Of a stretch of 9,098 nucleotides of DNA, positions 1 through 7,619 are shown one piece after another. The notes beneath the pieces were generated by a model. It had not been told where the DNA came from. It was given only the letters and a program-made list of their open reading frames with translations, and did not search any database. Every line of letters starts with the position of its first letter. Within the stretch, counting starts at the first letter, position 1. The DNA lies in assembly GCA_024277475.1 (NCBI GenBank), contig JAJRVC010000294.1, positions 1 to 9,098 on the forward strand, given 5' to 3'. Position numbers and translations under genes: made by a program. This stretch comes from Deltaproteobacteria bacterium (lineage in GTDB: Bacteria; Desulfobacterota; Desulfobacteria; Desulfobacterales; JAFDCJ01).

Positions 1-1029
1 ATGGTAGCATCCCTGGATGATCCCTACATTCTGATCAACGAGAAAAAAATCAGCAATATGAAGGATCTTCTGCCGATTCTCGAGCAAGTCGCCAAGATGG
101 GCAAACCGCTGATGATCATCGCTGAAGATGTCGATGGTGAAGCCCTGGCAACCCTGGTGGTCAACAAACTCAGAGGCACCCTGAACGTAGCCGCAGTAAA
201 AGCCCCCGGTTTTGGCGATCGCAGAAAAGCCATGCTGGAAGATATTGCCATTTTGACCGGTGGACAGGTGGTCTCTGAAGACCTCGGAATCAAGCTGGAG
301 AACCTGACAATCCAGGACCTGGGAAAAGCCAAACGCATCAGTATCGACAAGGATAACACCACCGTCATCGATGGTGCCGGATCACGCTCAGCCCTCGAGG
401 GCCGGGTAAAACAAATTCGAGCTCAGATTGAAGAGACTACCTCCGATTATGATCGTGAAAAATTGCAGGAGCGACTCGCCAAACTGATCGGCGGCGTAGC
501 GGTCATCAATGTCGGCGCAGCCACCGAAACTGAAATGAAGGAGAAAAAGGCGCGGGTTGAAGATGCCTTGAACGCAACCCGGGCAGCGGTTGAAGAAGGT
601 ATCGTCGCCGGCGGCGGTGTAGCGCTGGTACGTTGTCTGGATGCCCTGGGCAAAGTCAGAATCAAGGCTGATCAGAAACTGGGCATTAAGGTTATTATGC
701 GCGCCATCGAAGAGCCGCTGCGCCAGATCGCCAACAACGCCGGTTTAGAGGGCTCTGTCGTCATCGATAAGGTCAAAGGCGAAAAAGGCTCATACGGCTA
801 TAATGCAGCCACAGATGCTTATGAGGATCTTTTGAAAGCCGGTGTTCTGGATCCCACCAAAGTGGTTCGTCTGGCCCTGCAAAATGCAGCCAGCGTGGCT
901 TCTTTGATGCTGACCACCCAGGCCATGATAACGGATAAACCGGAAGAAAAACAAGACGCCATGCCGGGCGGAGCTCCCGGAATGGGTGGCGGAATGGGTG
1001 GAATGGGTGGAATGGGTGGAATGATGTAA
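1..1029 (+). CDS. groEL: Chaperonin GroEL (60 kDa), C-terminal part; 5' end outside window
   Basis: This is the ATP-driven folding chaperonin that forms a double-ring cage with GroES in the cytoplasm. The 342 visible residues cover roughly the last 60% of a protein of about 545 residues: the rest of the apical domain, then the intermediate and C-terminal equatorial domains. Visible hallmarks are [46 protein letters not shown] (containing the catalytic Asp equivalent to E. coli D398), the chaperonin signature [12 protein letters not shown], and [18 protein letters not shown]. The tail is the usual Gly-Gly-Met repeat ending in GMM. The frame is open from base 1, and the family alignment shows about 205 residues missing, so the ATG at base 1 is an internal Met. 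The stop is TAA, followed by an intrinsic terminator, so groEL is last in its transcript. groES is expected upstream but is not visible. Identification is secure. Confidence 0.97.
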   Translation: MVASLDDPYILINEKKISNMKDLLPILEQVAKMGKPLMIIAEDVDGEALATLVVNKLRGTLNVAAVKAPGFGDRRKAMLEDIAILTGGQVVSEDLGIKLENLTIQDLGKAKRISIDKDNTTVIDGAGSRSALEGRVKQIRAQIEETTSDYDREKLQERLAKLIGGVAVINVGAATETEMKEKKARVEDALNATRAAVEEGIVAGGGVALVRCLDALGKVRIKADQKLGIKVIMRAIEEPLRQIANNAGLEGSVVIDKVKGEKGSYGYNAATDAYEDLLKAGVLDPTKVVRLALQNAASVASLMLTTQAMITDKPEEKQDAMPGGAPGMGGGMGGMGGMGGMM

Positions 1030-1053
1030 TCGCCTGTCCATCGACGATAGTTT

Positions 1054-1100
1054 AAAAAAAAGCTCTTAGGGTATGTTTACATACTGTAAGGGCTTTTTTT
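1054..1100 (+). terminator. Intrinsic terminator of groEL
   Basis: A hairpin begins 24 bases after the groEL stop. AGCTCTTA (1061-1068) pairs with TAAGGGCT (1087-1094) with one U-G wobble. After a short internal mismatch, GTATG (1071-1075) pairs with CATAC (1080-1084) around a TTTA loop. The stem is flanked by seven A's on the left and seven T's on the right (1094-1100), the classic rho-independent layout. Confidence 0.88.
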
Positions 1101-1154
1101 ATATTAAAAACAAGATGCCCTGCAATTTAGCCTTCAATTTTTTGTTCATCGTGA

Positions 1155-1194
1155 ATCACTGGAGAATGGTCGAAAAATTTGACAATTCAGTGAT
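1155..1194. promoter_or_regulatory. Possible operator: inverted half-sites around the -35 box
   Basis: ATCACTG at 1155-1161 and its exact reverse complement CAGTGAT at 1188-1194 flank the -35 box. The second half-site lies in the -35/-10 spacer. Their centres are 33 bp apart, about three helical turns, which would put them on the same DNA face. Two 7-bp arms could arise by chance, so this is tentative. Confidence 0.25.
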
Positions 1195-1207
1195 AATCAA
1201 GTAATCT
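1179..1207 (+). promoter_or_regulatory. Probable sigma70-type promoter of the LysM-protein gene
   Basis: A perfect -35 box TTGACA lies at 1179-1184. Exactly 17 bases later comes TAATCT (1202-1207), which keeps the three most important -10 positions (T1, A2 and T6 of TATAAT). The region is AT-rich and sits between the groEL terminator and the next gene, leaving a 5' leader of about 55 bases. The -10 box is only a 3/6 match, so the start point is inferred. Confidence 0.6.
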
Positions 1208-1255
1208 TATTAGATAAAAAACAATTTTTCCCATTGTCATTAACTGCAACAACAA

Positions 1256-1267
1256 CCGGAGTATCTG
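1256..1267 (+). promoter_or_regulatory. Ribosome binding site of the LysM-protein gene
   Basis: CCGGAG (1256-1261) lies six bases before the ATG at 1268, a normal Shine-Dalgarno position. It supports this start, which also begins a signal peptide. Confidence 0.7.
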
Positions 1268-2311
1268 ATGAAAATAAAAATACGTCTCTTATCCATCTTG
1301 ATTTTACTCATCTTTCTACTCTTAGCGGCCTTTCCCGGGTCCCAGCCGGCAGCACAAAATCAACAAACCGTTAAATACGAAACCGGATTCTACTATACCG
1401 TACAAAAAGGCGACACCCTCTGGGATCTTTCCCAAAAATTTTCCGATACTCCCTGGCAATGGCCGGAAATGTGGCAAGAAAACAGCCAAATCGCCAATCC
1501 CCACCGCATTTATCCGGGTCAACGCATCCGGCTGTATCGCCGCCGCGGCGCTCAAGGGTATGGCCCAAAAGGTCTCCTTAAGGATAAAACTGTTGCCGAT
1601 AAGCCCGAGTTGACGAACATGCTGGAGTTCCATTATGCTTCCATCGATCGGGTGGGCTTCATTCGTAAAGATGCCATTCAATCCCAGGGTACCATTTTTA
1701 AGGTGGAAGGGCAAAAAACGATGATCAGTACGGGGGATCTGGTATACATCCGGCCGGGGGATAACTCTTCACTCGTAAAAGATCGGAAATTTACAATCTA
1801 CCGGACATTAAAGCCGCTAAAGACCAAGGACACTAAAAAGCTGATAGGCACCCAGCACTATTTAACAGGCGCTGTAAAAATCACCCTTGTGCGGCCAGAT
1901 TTTGTTCTGGGAAGAATTGTTGCCGCTTACCGGCCCATCAAAGTCGGCGACCTGTTGATGCCGTACTATCAGCGCCCACCGCAAATTGGAATGCAACAAA
2001 GTCCGGCGGGCCTCAAGGGTCACATTATTGTGTCCGAGGAGCACCAGAATATTTTCGGTGAAAACACCATTGCATTTATCGACAAGGGCGACCAGGAAGG
2101 GGTCAGGCCCGGCCAATTGTACTGGATTTTTAAGCAGGAAAAATATCGTATTAATCCCAAAGAAAAATATGAAACCACGCTGACCCCGGTCCTTTTAGGT
2201 GAATTAATCGTGCTTCATACGGAAAAGACAACCGCTACGGTGATGATCACTGACTCCCTCAGGGTGATTGAGCCGGGGGCCAATATCATTACCCCATTTA
2301 AATTAGAATAG
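1268..2311 (+). CDS. Secreted LysM-domain protein with tandem C-terminal beta-type repeats
   Basis: This 347-residue protein is predicted to be exported and to bind peptidoglycan; its precise role is unknown. A basic start (MKIKIR) and a hydrophobic stretch at about residues 7-22 form a signal peptide, with cleavage plausible near PAA-Q (about 29/30). A single LysM domain follows at about 42-90 (YTVQKGDTLWDLSQKF, then NP and IYPGQRIRL). The remaining 250 residues look like two related modules, at about 141-232 and 251-345. Each has a bounded beta-rich block with GDLVYI or EGVRPGQLYW, then a segment ending in an I-K-V-G-D or I-E-P-G-A type turn. The second resembles the C-terminal fold of flagellar FlgT-like proteins, but that is an impression only. 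No catalytic motif is visible. The gene stands alone between two terminators with its own promoter, and no partner can be inferred from its neighbours. The LysM call is firm. Confidence 0.9.
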   Translation: MKIKIRLLSILILLIFLLLAAFPGSQPAAQNQQTVKYETGFYYTVQKGDTLWDLSQKFSDTPWQWPEMWQENSQIANPHRIYPGQRIRLYRRRGAQGYGPKGLLKDKTVADKPELTNMLEFHYASIDRVGFIRKDAIQSQGTIFKVEGQKTMISTGDLVYIRPGDNSSLVKDRKFTIYRTLKPLKTKDTKKLIGTQHYLTGAVKITLVRPDFVLGRIVAAYRPIKVGDLLMPYYQRPPQIGMQQSPAGLKGHIIVSEEHQNIFGENTIAFIDKGDQEGVRPGQLYWIFKQEKYRINPKEKYETTLTPVLLGELIVLHTEKTTATVMITDSLRVIEPGANIITPFKLE

Positions 2312-2330
2312 AAAATCAGGCCCAGAAAAG

Positions 2331-2373
2331 AAAACGCCAATTCTGTTTCTATTGGAATTGGCGTTTTTTTTTT
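2331..2373. terminator. Strong intrinsic terminator, probably bidirectional
   Basis: CGCCAATTC (2335-2343) pairs perfectly with GAATTGGCG (2355-2363) around an 11-base loop. Four A's on the left and ten T's on the right (2364-2373) extend the stem. It ends the LysM-protein transcript 20 bases after its stop. On the minus strand the same stem is followed by TTTTCTTTTC, so it can also end the converging purQ transcript, whose stop is about 40 bases away. Confidence 0.88.
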
Positions 2374-2411
2374 GCTGCTAAATGCACAAGAATGAGTCAT
2401 AAGGCCCTACT

Positions 2412-3227
2412 CTACATGAGCAGGAAGTCAACGGCATTTTGCAGGAATCGAATACCGACGGGAAGCTCGGTATGCGGGGAAAAGTTACCGCGTTTAGCAG
2501 TTTCTTTGTGGCGTGTCCAATCAGGATGGTTGGTCCAGTGATTATAACCTTCCGGATGCGGCATCAGACCGAATATCCGCCCAGTGGGATCACAAATACC
2601 GGCAATATCATTTATCGAGCCATTTGGATTGAGGGGAAAACGCCCGTGTGCGAGTTCACCGTTAGGCAGAGCATATTGAACGGCCACCTGGTTATTCTCC
2701 CAAAGATGGGTCAGTGTGGTTTCATCTGTGAAGAATTTTCCTTCACCATGGCGTACCGGGAGTTCCGCCAGATCGATTCCCCGGGTAAAAACACACGGCG
2801 ATGCCTGATTCACTTTAAGGGTGACCCATTGGTCTCTGAAATTTCCGCAGTCATTAAACGTAAGAGCTACCGACCGTTTTTGATAGTTATACTCCAAGCC
2901 CGGCAGCAAACCCAGATTGACCAGAGATTGGAATCCGTTACAGATCCCCAGAACAAGGTTACCTTTTTCAATAAATTCAATAATCTGACCGCCGATGTTG
3001 GTCTTCAACCGGACGGCTTGAATCACTCCGGCACCATGATCGTCACCCCAGCTGAATCCCCCGATAAACACGAGAATCTGAAAATCTTTAAGACGGATCG
3101 AACCGTCTATTAGGGAATTGATATGGATTCGCACAGCATCGGCACCGGCCAACTCTAGAGCATAGGCCGTCTCATGATCACAATTTAATCCATAACCGGT
3201 CAGCACCAGTGCCTTTATATCACGCAA
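2412..3227 (-). CDS. purQ: FGAM synthase glutaminase subunit PurQ (TTG start)
   Basis: This class I glutamine amidotransferase releases ammonia from glutamine for phosphoribosylformylglycinamidine (FGAM) synthase, the fourth step of purine synthesis, in the cytoplasm. The 271 residues contain GGFSWGDD (about 56-63), the nucleophile elbow LGICNGFQ with Cys96, and the His224/Glu226 pair in LMPHPEG, so the full catalytic triad is present. It is longer than the roughly 225-residue PurQ of Bacillus type and resembles the glutaminase domain of large single-chain enzymes, including a C-terminal HPDWTRH segment. The start is TTG at 3227-3225: a perfect AGGAGG lies six bases upstream and no suitable ATG is nearby. 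It lies 210 bp downstream of purL on the same strand, its obligate partner. The stop is TAG and probably shares the bidirectional terminator with the LysM-protein gene. Confidence 0.95.
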   Translation of the reverse strand: MRDIKALVLTGYGLNCDHETAYALELAGADAVRIHINSLIDGSIRLKDFQILVFIGGFSWGDDHGAGVIQAVRLKTNIGGQIIEFIEKGNLVLGICNGFQSLVNLGLLPGLEYNYQKRSVALTFNDCGNFRDQWVTLKVNQASPCVFTRGIDLAELPVRHGEGKFFTDETTLTHLWENNQVAVQYALPNGELAHGRFPLNPNGSINDIAGICDPTGRIFGLMPHPEGYNHWTNHPDWTRHKETAKRGNFSPHTELPVGIRFLQNAVDFLLM

Positions 3228-3239
3228 ATTAATCCTCCT
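3228..3239 (-). promoter_or_regulatory. Perfect Shine-Dalgarno that fixes the TTG start of purQ
   Basis: Read on the minus strand, AGGAGG (3239-3234) is followed by the six bases ATTAAT and then TTG. The strength and spacing of this site decide the purQ start in the absence of an ATG or GTG. Confidence 0.85.
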
Positions 3240-3331
3240 ATGGCCGTCGGATGCGAGTGTAAATCATGACCGCAGAATAATGAAAGATGGAAACGCCTCA
3301 CTAAATTTTTTTTTGAAATAGACAGAATACA

Positions 3332-3352
3332 ATCATTCGACGTTCGATGTTC
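3332..3352 (-). repeat. Short heptanucleotide tandem array, unit GAAYRTC
   Basis: On the minus strand, three consecutive 7-base units run GAACATC (3352-3346), GAACGTC (3345-3339) and GAATGAT (3338-3332); the last is degenerate. It lies in the purL-purQ gap. On its own the array is short, but it shares the 7-bp period with three other arrays in the window. Confidence 0.5.
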
Positions 3353-3389
3353 ATCAGTTTCTTTTTCAATTTGATAAGGCTGTGTCAGG

Positions 3390-3440
3390 GCTGCAATCTG
3401 TCATCTGTCTTCTGTTTTCTGCCCTCTGTATCCTGTCCTA
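3390..3440 (-). repeat. Degenerate heptanucleotide array (TCTGYNN on + strand) starting in the purL stop codon
   Basis: Seven 7-base units run without a break after purL. On the minus strand the register NNACAGA gives ATACAGA, GGGCAGA, AAACAGA, AGACAGA and TGACAGA, with GGACAGG and TTGCAGC as weaker end units. The CAG core recurs every 7 bases while the first two positions vary freely. The first unit overlaps the purL TAG stop. There is no open frame through it and no hairpin, so it is neither coding nor a normal terminator. Confidence 0.85.
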
Positions 3441-6434
3441 TATCAGCTCCCCAAAGGTCTTATCCCAGGATATCTTTAAATCTGCCACGGAAACCGTGAT
3501 AATAACGCGACGTTCAAGCCCCTGAACAACGAAATCCGGCTTCTCGGTAACCGTTCCGATGCAACCACAGGCCAGTCCTTGAAAAAGGACTTCAAATGCC
3601 TCCCGGTTGACAGGGTCAACAGTTACAATAAAGCGCCCAGCCGATTCGGAAAACAACAGGACATCTTCACGCTCAACATCGCGTACCGGCACCTGCGCAA
3701 GGTTTACTATCATACCAAGATTGCCGCCCATAGCGACTTTGGCCAGATGAACGGCCAGGCCACCACGGTATACACCGTGAGCGGAGGCCACCAGGTCATT
3801 TTCAATGGCACGTTTTAAATTGCGGTACAAGAGGATAAATTCAGCCGTCCGAACCTCGGGAACATTGCAGCCGACGTATCCCAGATGCTCGTAGTATTCC
3901 GATCCGCCAAGCTCATTGCGGGTGGATCCCAGAACGTACACCAGGTCGCCGGCGATTTTACTGTCCATTGTCACGCAGCAGGCGATGTCTTCGATAACAG
4001 AGATGGCGGAAAACTGCAAAGTTTCAAGGGCTGAAACTTTATGGATTTCGCCGTAGTGACCGGCAAGGTTTCCGTCAACATACATGCTGTCCTTGCCGGA
4101 AAGCAACGGAATCTCGTATGCCAGGCATATATCACGCAAAGCCCTGCAGGAACGCACCAGCTGTGCTGCCTTAAATTTACCGTCCGGATTAGATACAGGA
4201 TCGTACCGGATATTAGGCCAACAAAAATTATCGACGCCACCGATATGATCTAAATCGGCCCCCACGGCTAAAAGCCTGCGCACAGACTCATCAATGCTGC
4301 AGCTGGTCATATGATAGGCATCGATGGTAGAATAGGTCGGCAACAAGGCCTGAGCGAGTGCAAGGCCCTTTTGAGATTCAAGCACCGGCCGGATCACAAT
4401 TGCATCACTGTTCATGTCACGATCGGCACCGATCAGGGGCTTGATTACACTGGTCCCCTGAACTTCGTGATCATATTGCCGGGTAATCCATTGGGTCGAA
4501 CAAATATTGGGTCGGCATAGAAGATCCTTTAACAGTGCGGCATAATCATGGGGAGGTTTTAGAACCGGCTCATACAGTCCCCGCTGTTCGGCGGAGACCC
4601 ATTCAGCATCAAATTCCCACTGGGGAAAACCTGATTCAAGAAAATCCAGATCCACATAGGCACACGTTTTGCCATCATAGGTGATATGAAGCTTGCCTGA
4701 ATCCGTGTAGCGACCGATGACTGTACTTTCAACAGCATGCTTCCCGGACAGTTCAAAGAAGCGATCGTGATCGTCGGCAAGAATAGCTACGGTCATTCGC
4801 TCCTGGGATTCCGACACCCAGATTTCCCATTGATCGAGTCCCTCATATTTCAAGGGCACTTTCTCCAGCTCAATTTTGCACCCGTTGGAAAACCGGGCTG
4901 ATTCTCCTATGGATGATGACAAACCGCCGCCGCCATTATCCGTAATAAACCTGATTAACCCCTCATCCCGGGCTTCCAGCAAAAAATCATGCATCTTTTT
5001 CTGGGTATAAGGATCACCGATCTGAACATGCCCGGCCGGTGTGTATTCAGAAAACGTCTCGGAGGCAGCGGTAACACCGTGTATCCCGTCTTTACCGACT
5101 CTCCCGCCGCACATAATTACCAGCTCACCGGGGGATGTACGTTTTTTTTCCGCCGGGGTGCCGCAAATTTTCGCCGGCATCATTCCCACAGCCGTCACAA
5201 ACACCAGGCATTTCCCCAGATAGCCAGGATGGAACAACACCTGACCAAAAGTTGTGGGAATGCCGCTTTTATTGCCGCCATCCCGTACGCCTTCAATCAC
5301 ACCGTCCAAAAGGCGCCTGGGATGTAAATGCGGTTTGAGGTTCCCGTCGTAATCGCGCGGGCCGACGCAGTAGCCATAACTTCCCATCAGCAATTTTGAT
5401 CCCTTGCCGGTTCCCAACGGATCCCGATAAACGCCCACAATCCCCGTAATAGCGCCCCCATAGGCTTCCATGTTGGAGGGAGAGTTATGTGTTTCCCCCG
5501 TAATCACGTAATAGTGATCATTGTCAAAGCATCCGGCACCTGCATTGTCCCACAAAACCGAAATCACCCATGACTTTTTCGCCTTTAACATCAGGGTCGG
5601 CATCTCGATAAACGTTTTAAATAGGTTGTCGACAATTTCAGTTTCACCGGTTGTCCGATCGCGGTAGTGAAATAATCCGCGGAATGTGTTGTGATTGCAG
5701 TGATCGCTTCTCGCCTGGGAGATATATTCAAGCTCAACGTCGGTAGGATCGCCAAGTCCTACCTTCGATCGCGCTGACCGGGTATCTTTATCCATGAAAT
5801 AGGCACGAATGGTGGGAATATCATTGGAATTTAACGCCAGATTGCGTTCATCGCTGATTTCTTCCAGGTAAAGTTCGCTGTCGACCGGGATGGTGGTTAC
5901 CGTTGGGACATGATCAAGAATGACCTTGGGAAGGATGAGTCCTGTACCTTCAGCCGGATTCCATTGATCGGAGGAAAATATTTTCCATTGCTGGATGATG
6001 TTGTTGGCCAGAAGTTCACCGGCAATTTTGCCCATATCGCCCGCGTTAAGGCTGTTACCCTTGATACAGTACCGCTTTGAGGTGTAGACCGCGCCGGCTG
6101 TACCGAATTTAAGGTTTAGAAGATCTTCGATGGCTTCCACGGCAGTGCTACCCGGATTGTCCCTGACCCCCGGCCGAAAACCGACCCAGATGGTCCAGTC
6201 AAATTCGATCTCAAGCGGATCGTAGGATGAAAGCTGAGTGACCGGGTTGGTAAAAATTTCTGTCTGAACGGCTCTCAACTGTTCATCCGACAGTTCGGCA
6301 TCAATAGTCACAACGCTAATAGTGCGCACGCAGTCCATTTCAACACCGAAATAACTTTTTGCCTTGCGGCAAATTCCTTCTCCTTCGGCATCAAATAGAT
6401 TTTCTTTTAATGCAATTTCTAGTCGGTGTGGCAT
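3438..6434 (-). CDS. purL: FGAM synthase synthetase subunit PurL with two PurS-like N-terminal modules
   Basis: This is the ATP-dependent synthetase that converts FGAR plus ammonia (supplied by PurQ) into FGAM. At 998 residues it is far longer than small PurL (about 740) and shorter than single-chain PurL (about 1,300), because the glutaminase is separate. Residues 3-78 resemble PurS (LKENLFDAEGEG, then FTNPV). Residues 79-155 look like a second PurS copy (VGFRPGVRDNPG, then LLANNIIQQW). The linker and catalytic halves follow: SDHCNHNTFRG (about 243-253), GETHNSPSNMEAYGGA (313-328), GGRVGKDGIHG (443-453), TDNGGGGLSSSIGE (498-511), SESQERM (541-547), DNFCWPN (735-741), SGKDSMYVDG (779-788), and an SAHGVYRGGLAVHLA segment near the end. 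The start is ATG; no strong Shine-Dalgarno is visible, though CGGA lies about 15 bases upstream. It lies 84 bp after rseP and before purQ on the same strand. The stop is TAG. Confidence 0.95.
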   Translation of the reverse strand: MPHRLEIALKENLFDAEGEGICRKAKSYFGVEMDCVRTISVVTIDAELSDEQLRAVQTEIFTNPVTQLSSYDPLEIEFDWTIWVGFRPGVRDNPGSTAVEAIEDLLNLKFGTAGAVYTSKRYCIKGNSLNAGDMGKIAGELLANNIIQQWKIFSSDQWNPAEGTGLILPKVILDHVPTVTTIPVDSELYLEEISDERNLALNSNDIPTIRAYFMDKDTRSARSKVGLGDPTDVELEYISQARSDHCNHNTFRGLFHYRDRTTGETEIVDNLFKTFIEMPTLMLKAKKSWVISVLWDNAGAGCFDNDHYYVITGETHNSPSNMEAYGGAITGIVGVYRDPLGTGKGSKLLMGSYGYCVGPRDYDGNLKPHLHPRRLLDGVIEGVRDGGNKSGIPTTFGQVLFHPGYLGKCLVFVTAVGMMPAKICGTPAEKKRTSPGELVIMCGGRVGKDGIHGVTAASETFSEYTPAGHVQIGDPYTQKKMHDFLLEARDEGLIRFITDNGGGGLSSSIGESARFSNGCKIELEKVPLKYEGLDQWEIWVSESQERMTVAILADDHDRFFELSGKHAVESTVIGRYTDSGKLHITYDGKTCAYVDLDFLESGFPQWEFDAEWVSAEQRGLYEPVLKPPHDYAALLKDLLCRPNICSTQWITRQYDHEVQGTSVIKPLIGADRDMNSDAIVIRPVLESQKGLALAQALLPTYSTIDAYHMTSCSIDESVRRLLAVGADLDHIGGVDNFCWPNIRYDPVSNPDGKFKAAQLVRSCRALRDICLAYEIPLLSGKDSMYVDGNLAGHYGEIHKVSALETLQFSAISVIEDIACCVTMDSKIAGDLVYVLGSTRNELGGSEYYEHLGYVGCNVPEVRTAEFILLYRNLKRAIENDLVASAHGVYRGGLAVHLAKVAMGGNLGMIVNLAQVPVRDVEREDVLLFSESAGRFIVTVDPVNREAFEVLFQGLACGCIGTVTEKPDFVVQGLERRVIITVSVADLKISWDKTFGELI

Positions 6435-6473
6435 TGTTTTCTGTTAATCCGGTAAAATTTTTAGATCTTTGGT

Positions 6474-6508
6474 GGCCTTTATCCGACAACCTGTTGTCAG
6501 ATAAAGCC
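6474..6508 (-). repeat. Hairpin in the rseP-purL gap, part of dispersed repeat copy 1
   Basis: CTTTATCCGACAAC (6477-6490) and GTTGTCAGATAAAG (6493-6506) are inverted copies matching at 13 of 14 positions. The only mismatch becomes a G-U wobble in minus-strand RNA, so the fold is best in the rseP/purL transcript. No T-tract follows on the minus strand, so it is not a standard terminator. It could stabilise the rseP mRNA end or shape the purL leader. Confidence 0.7.
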
Positions 6509-6521
6509 CGATAAGGGCCTA
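6492..6521. repeat. Dispersed intergenic repeat, copy 1
   Basis: These thirty bases match 7794-7823 with a single difference (C6508 against G7810). The copy's right end, TAGGCCC on the minus strand, supplies the TAG stop codon of rseP. Its left end is inside the hairpin at 6477-6506. Confidence 0.9.
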
Positions 6522-7610
6522 GCTGAAAAATATTCGTGTAATATCATTGTAAAATACTAAAATCATCAGCAAAATCAAAAGAAACAGACCGATCTGCTGA
6601 GCAATTTCTCTCACTTTTACGCTGACCGGGCTTCCCTTGATTGCTTCAATAAGAAAGAACAGCAGGTGGCCTCCATCCAGCACCGGAATGGGCAGCAGAT
6701 TGATAATAGCTAAATTGATACTGATCAGAGCGATAAAGGATATCAGGCTGCCTACTCCTGCTTTGGCCGAATCACCGGCCATTTGAGCAATCATGATGGG
6801 ACCGCCCAAGGTGTCTGTTGAAATATCACCTTTGAGCAACTTTGCAATTATGACCACCATCAGCTCTGTTACCCTGTAAGACTGCATCAAACTTTCGGAA
6901 AAGGCTTGAAAAAAATTCAAATCCTTTGAATAGGATTCTCTCGAAGCAGTAATCCCGATAATAAAACGTTGGATGTCTTCACCGAATATATTTTTCGCAG
7001 GAACCTGTTCAGGGACGATTCGGAGATCCCGGGTGGAATCTCCGCGAAGAAAAGTTAACTGAATGGATTCACCGTTGCTGGCATTAATTATTTCGGCCAT
7101 TTCATCCCAGCTGGTGATCGTCTTTCCATTGATAGCGGTTATCAAATCACCTTTTTTGAGCCCGGCCTCAAATGCCGGAGATCCCGACCTTACATCGCCA
7201 ATGGAAGCCTTTAGAACCAGGGTTCCCGAAAAGAAAAAAATTCCGAAAAATATAAGGACGGCAAGAAGTAAATTGAAAACCGGTCCGGCAGCGACGATCA
7301 GCATCCGTTTGGCAACGTGTTTATGAGTAAAGGATAGCGGAATATCTTCCGGAGCTATTTCAGCATCCGCTTCCTCCCCAATCATTTTGACATAACCGCC
7401 AAGCGGGATTGCCGAACTACGGTAGTCGGTCATGCCGATCTTTCTACCAAACAATCGGGGCCCGAATCCAAGGGAAAATTTCTCCACTCCGACCCCGAAC
7501 AATCGGGCAATCAAAAAATGACCAAACTCATGAAAGAAAATGAGAACGCCCAGAACGATGACAAATGCAAATATATTGGTACCCATAGCTTTATTTTGTG
7601 ATTGATTCAT
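6519..7610 (-). CDS. rseP: Site-2 zinc metalloprotease RseP (inner membrane)
   Basis: This intramembrane protease cuts anti-sigma factors and remnant signal peptides within the inner membrane. The 363 residues begin with a membrane helix carrying the zinc motif HEFGH (27-31). A conserved GGYVKMIGEE loop, a second helix (about 103-125) and a single PDZ domain follow, at about 130-205 (GSPAFEAGLKKGDLITAINGK). Next come a long helix pair and the third zinc ligand in NLLPIPVLDGGH (Asp near 312), then the last helix near 340-357. E. coli RseP has two PDZ domains and about 450 residues; the one-PDZ form is common elsewhere. No good Shine-Dalgarno precedes the first ATG (7610), and Met9 (7586) is an equally plausible start, so the first eight residues are uncertain. 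The TAG stop lies inside a dispersed repeat. The gene lies 231 bp after cdsA and 84 bp before purL. Function is assigned by family. Confidence 0.95.
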   Translation of the reverse strand: MNQSQNKAMGTNIFAFVIVLGVLIFFHEFGHFLIARLFGVGVEKFSLGFGPRLFGRKIGMTDYRSSAIPLGGYVKMIGEEADAEIAPEDIPLSFTHKHVAKRMLIVAAGPVFNLLLAVLIFFGIFFFSGTLVLKASIGDVRSGSPAFEAGLKKGDLITAINGKTITSWDEMAEIINASNGESIQLTFLRGDSTRDLRIVPEQVPAKNIFGEDIQRFIIGITASRESYSKDLNFFQAFSESLMQSYRVTELMVVIIAKLLKGDISTDTLGGPIMIAQMAGDSAKAGVGSLISFIALISINLAIINLLPIPVLDGGHLLFFLIEAIKGSPVSVKVREIAQQIGLFLLILLMILVFYNDITRIFFS

Positions 7611-7619
7611 AGATTGAGC

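Noticed and set aside
790..1041. Minus-strand frame rich in His-Ser-Thr repeats
   Set aside because: It is the reverse complement of the GroEL Gly-Gly-Met tail, so its repeat look is derivative.
2398..2410. A possible fourth fragment of the dispersed repeat (ATAAGGCCCTA against ATAAGGGCCTA)
   Set aside because: Eleven bases with one mismatch around a near-palindromic GGCC core is too short to separate from chance.
2439..3113. A 224-codon open frame on the plus strand opposite purQ
   Set aside because: It is antisense to a gene with an intact catalytic triad, has no ribosome binding site, and its translation resembles no family.
3245..3290. Possible minus-strand promoter for purQ (weak -35-like and TACACT -10-like boxes)
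   Set aside because: The -35 match is poor and the 17-base spacing alone is not enough; purQ may simply be read from purL.
3390..3440. CRISPR array
   Set aside because: The units are 7 bases with no spacers, far below CRISPR repeat length, and no cas gene is present.
4989..5338. Overlapping plus-strand frames of 112, 67 and 60 codons inside purL
   Set aside because: They are antisense to conserved PurL motifs, and the multiple overlapping frames are by-products of GC-rich codon positions.
6455..6490. Possible promoter for purL using TTGTCG as a -35 box
   Set aside because: No acceptable -10 box lies 16-18 bases away, and the -35 lies inside the hairpin arm.
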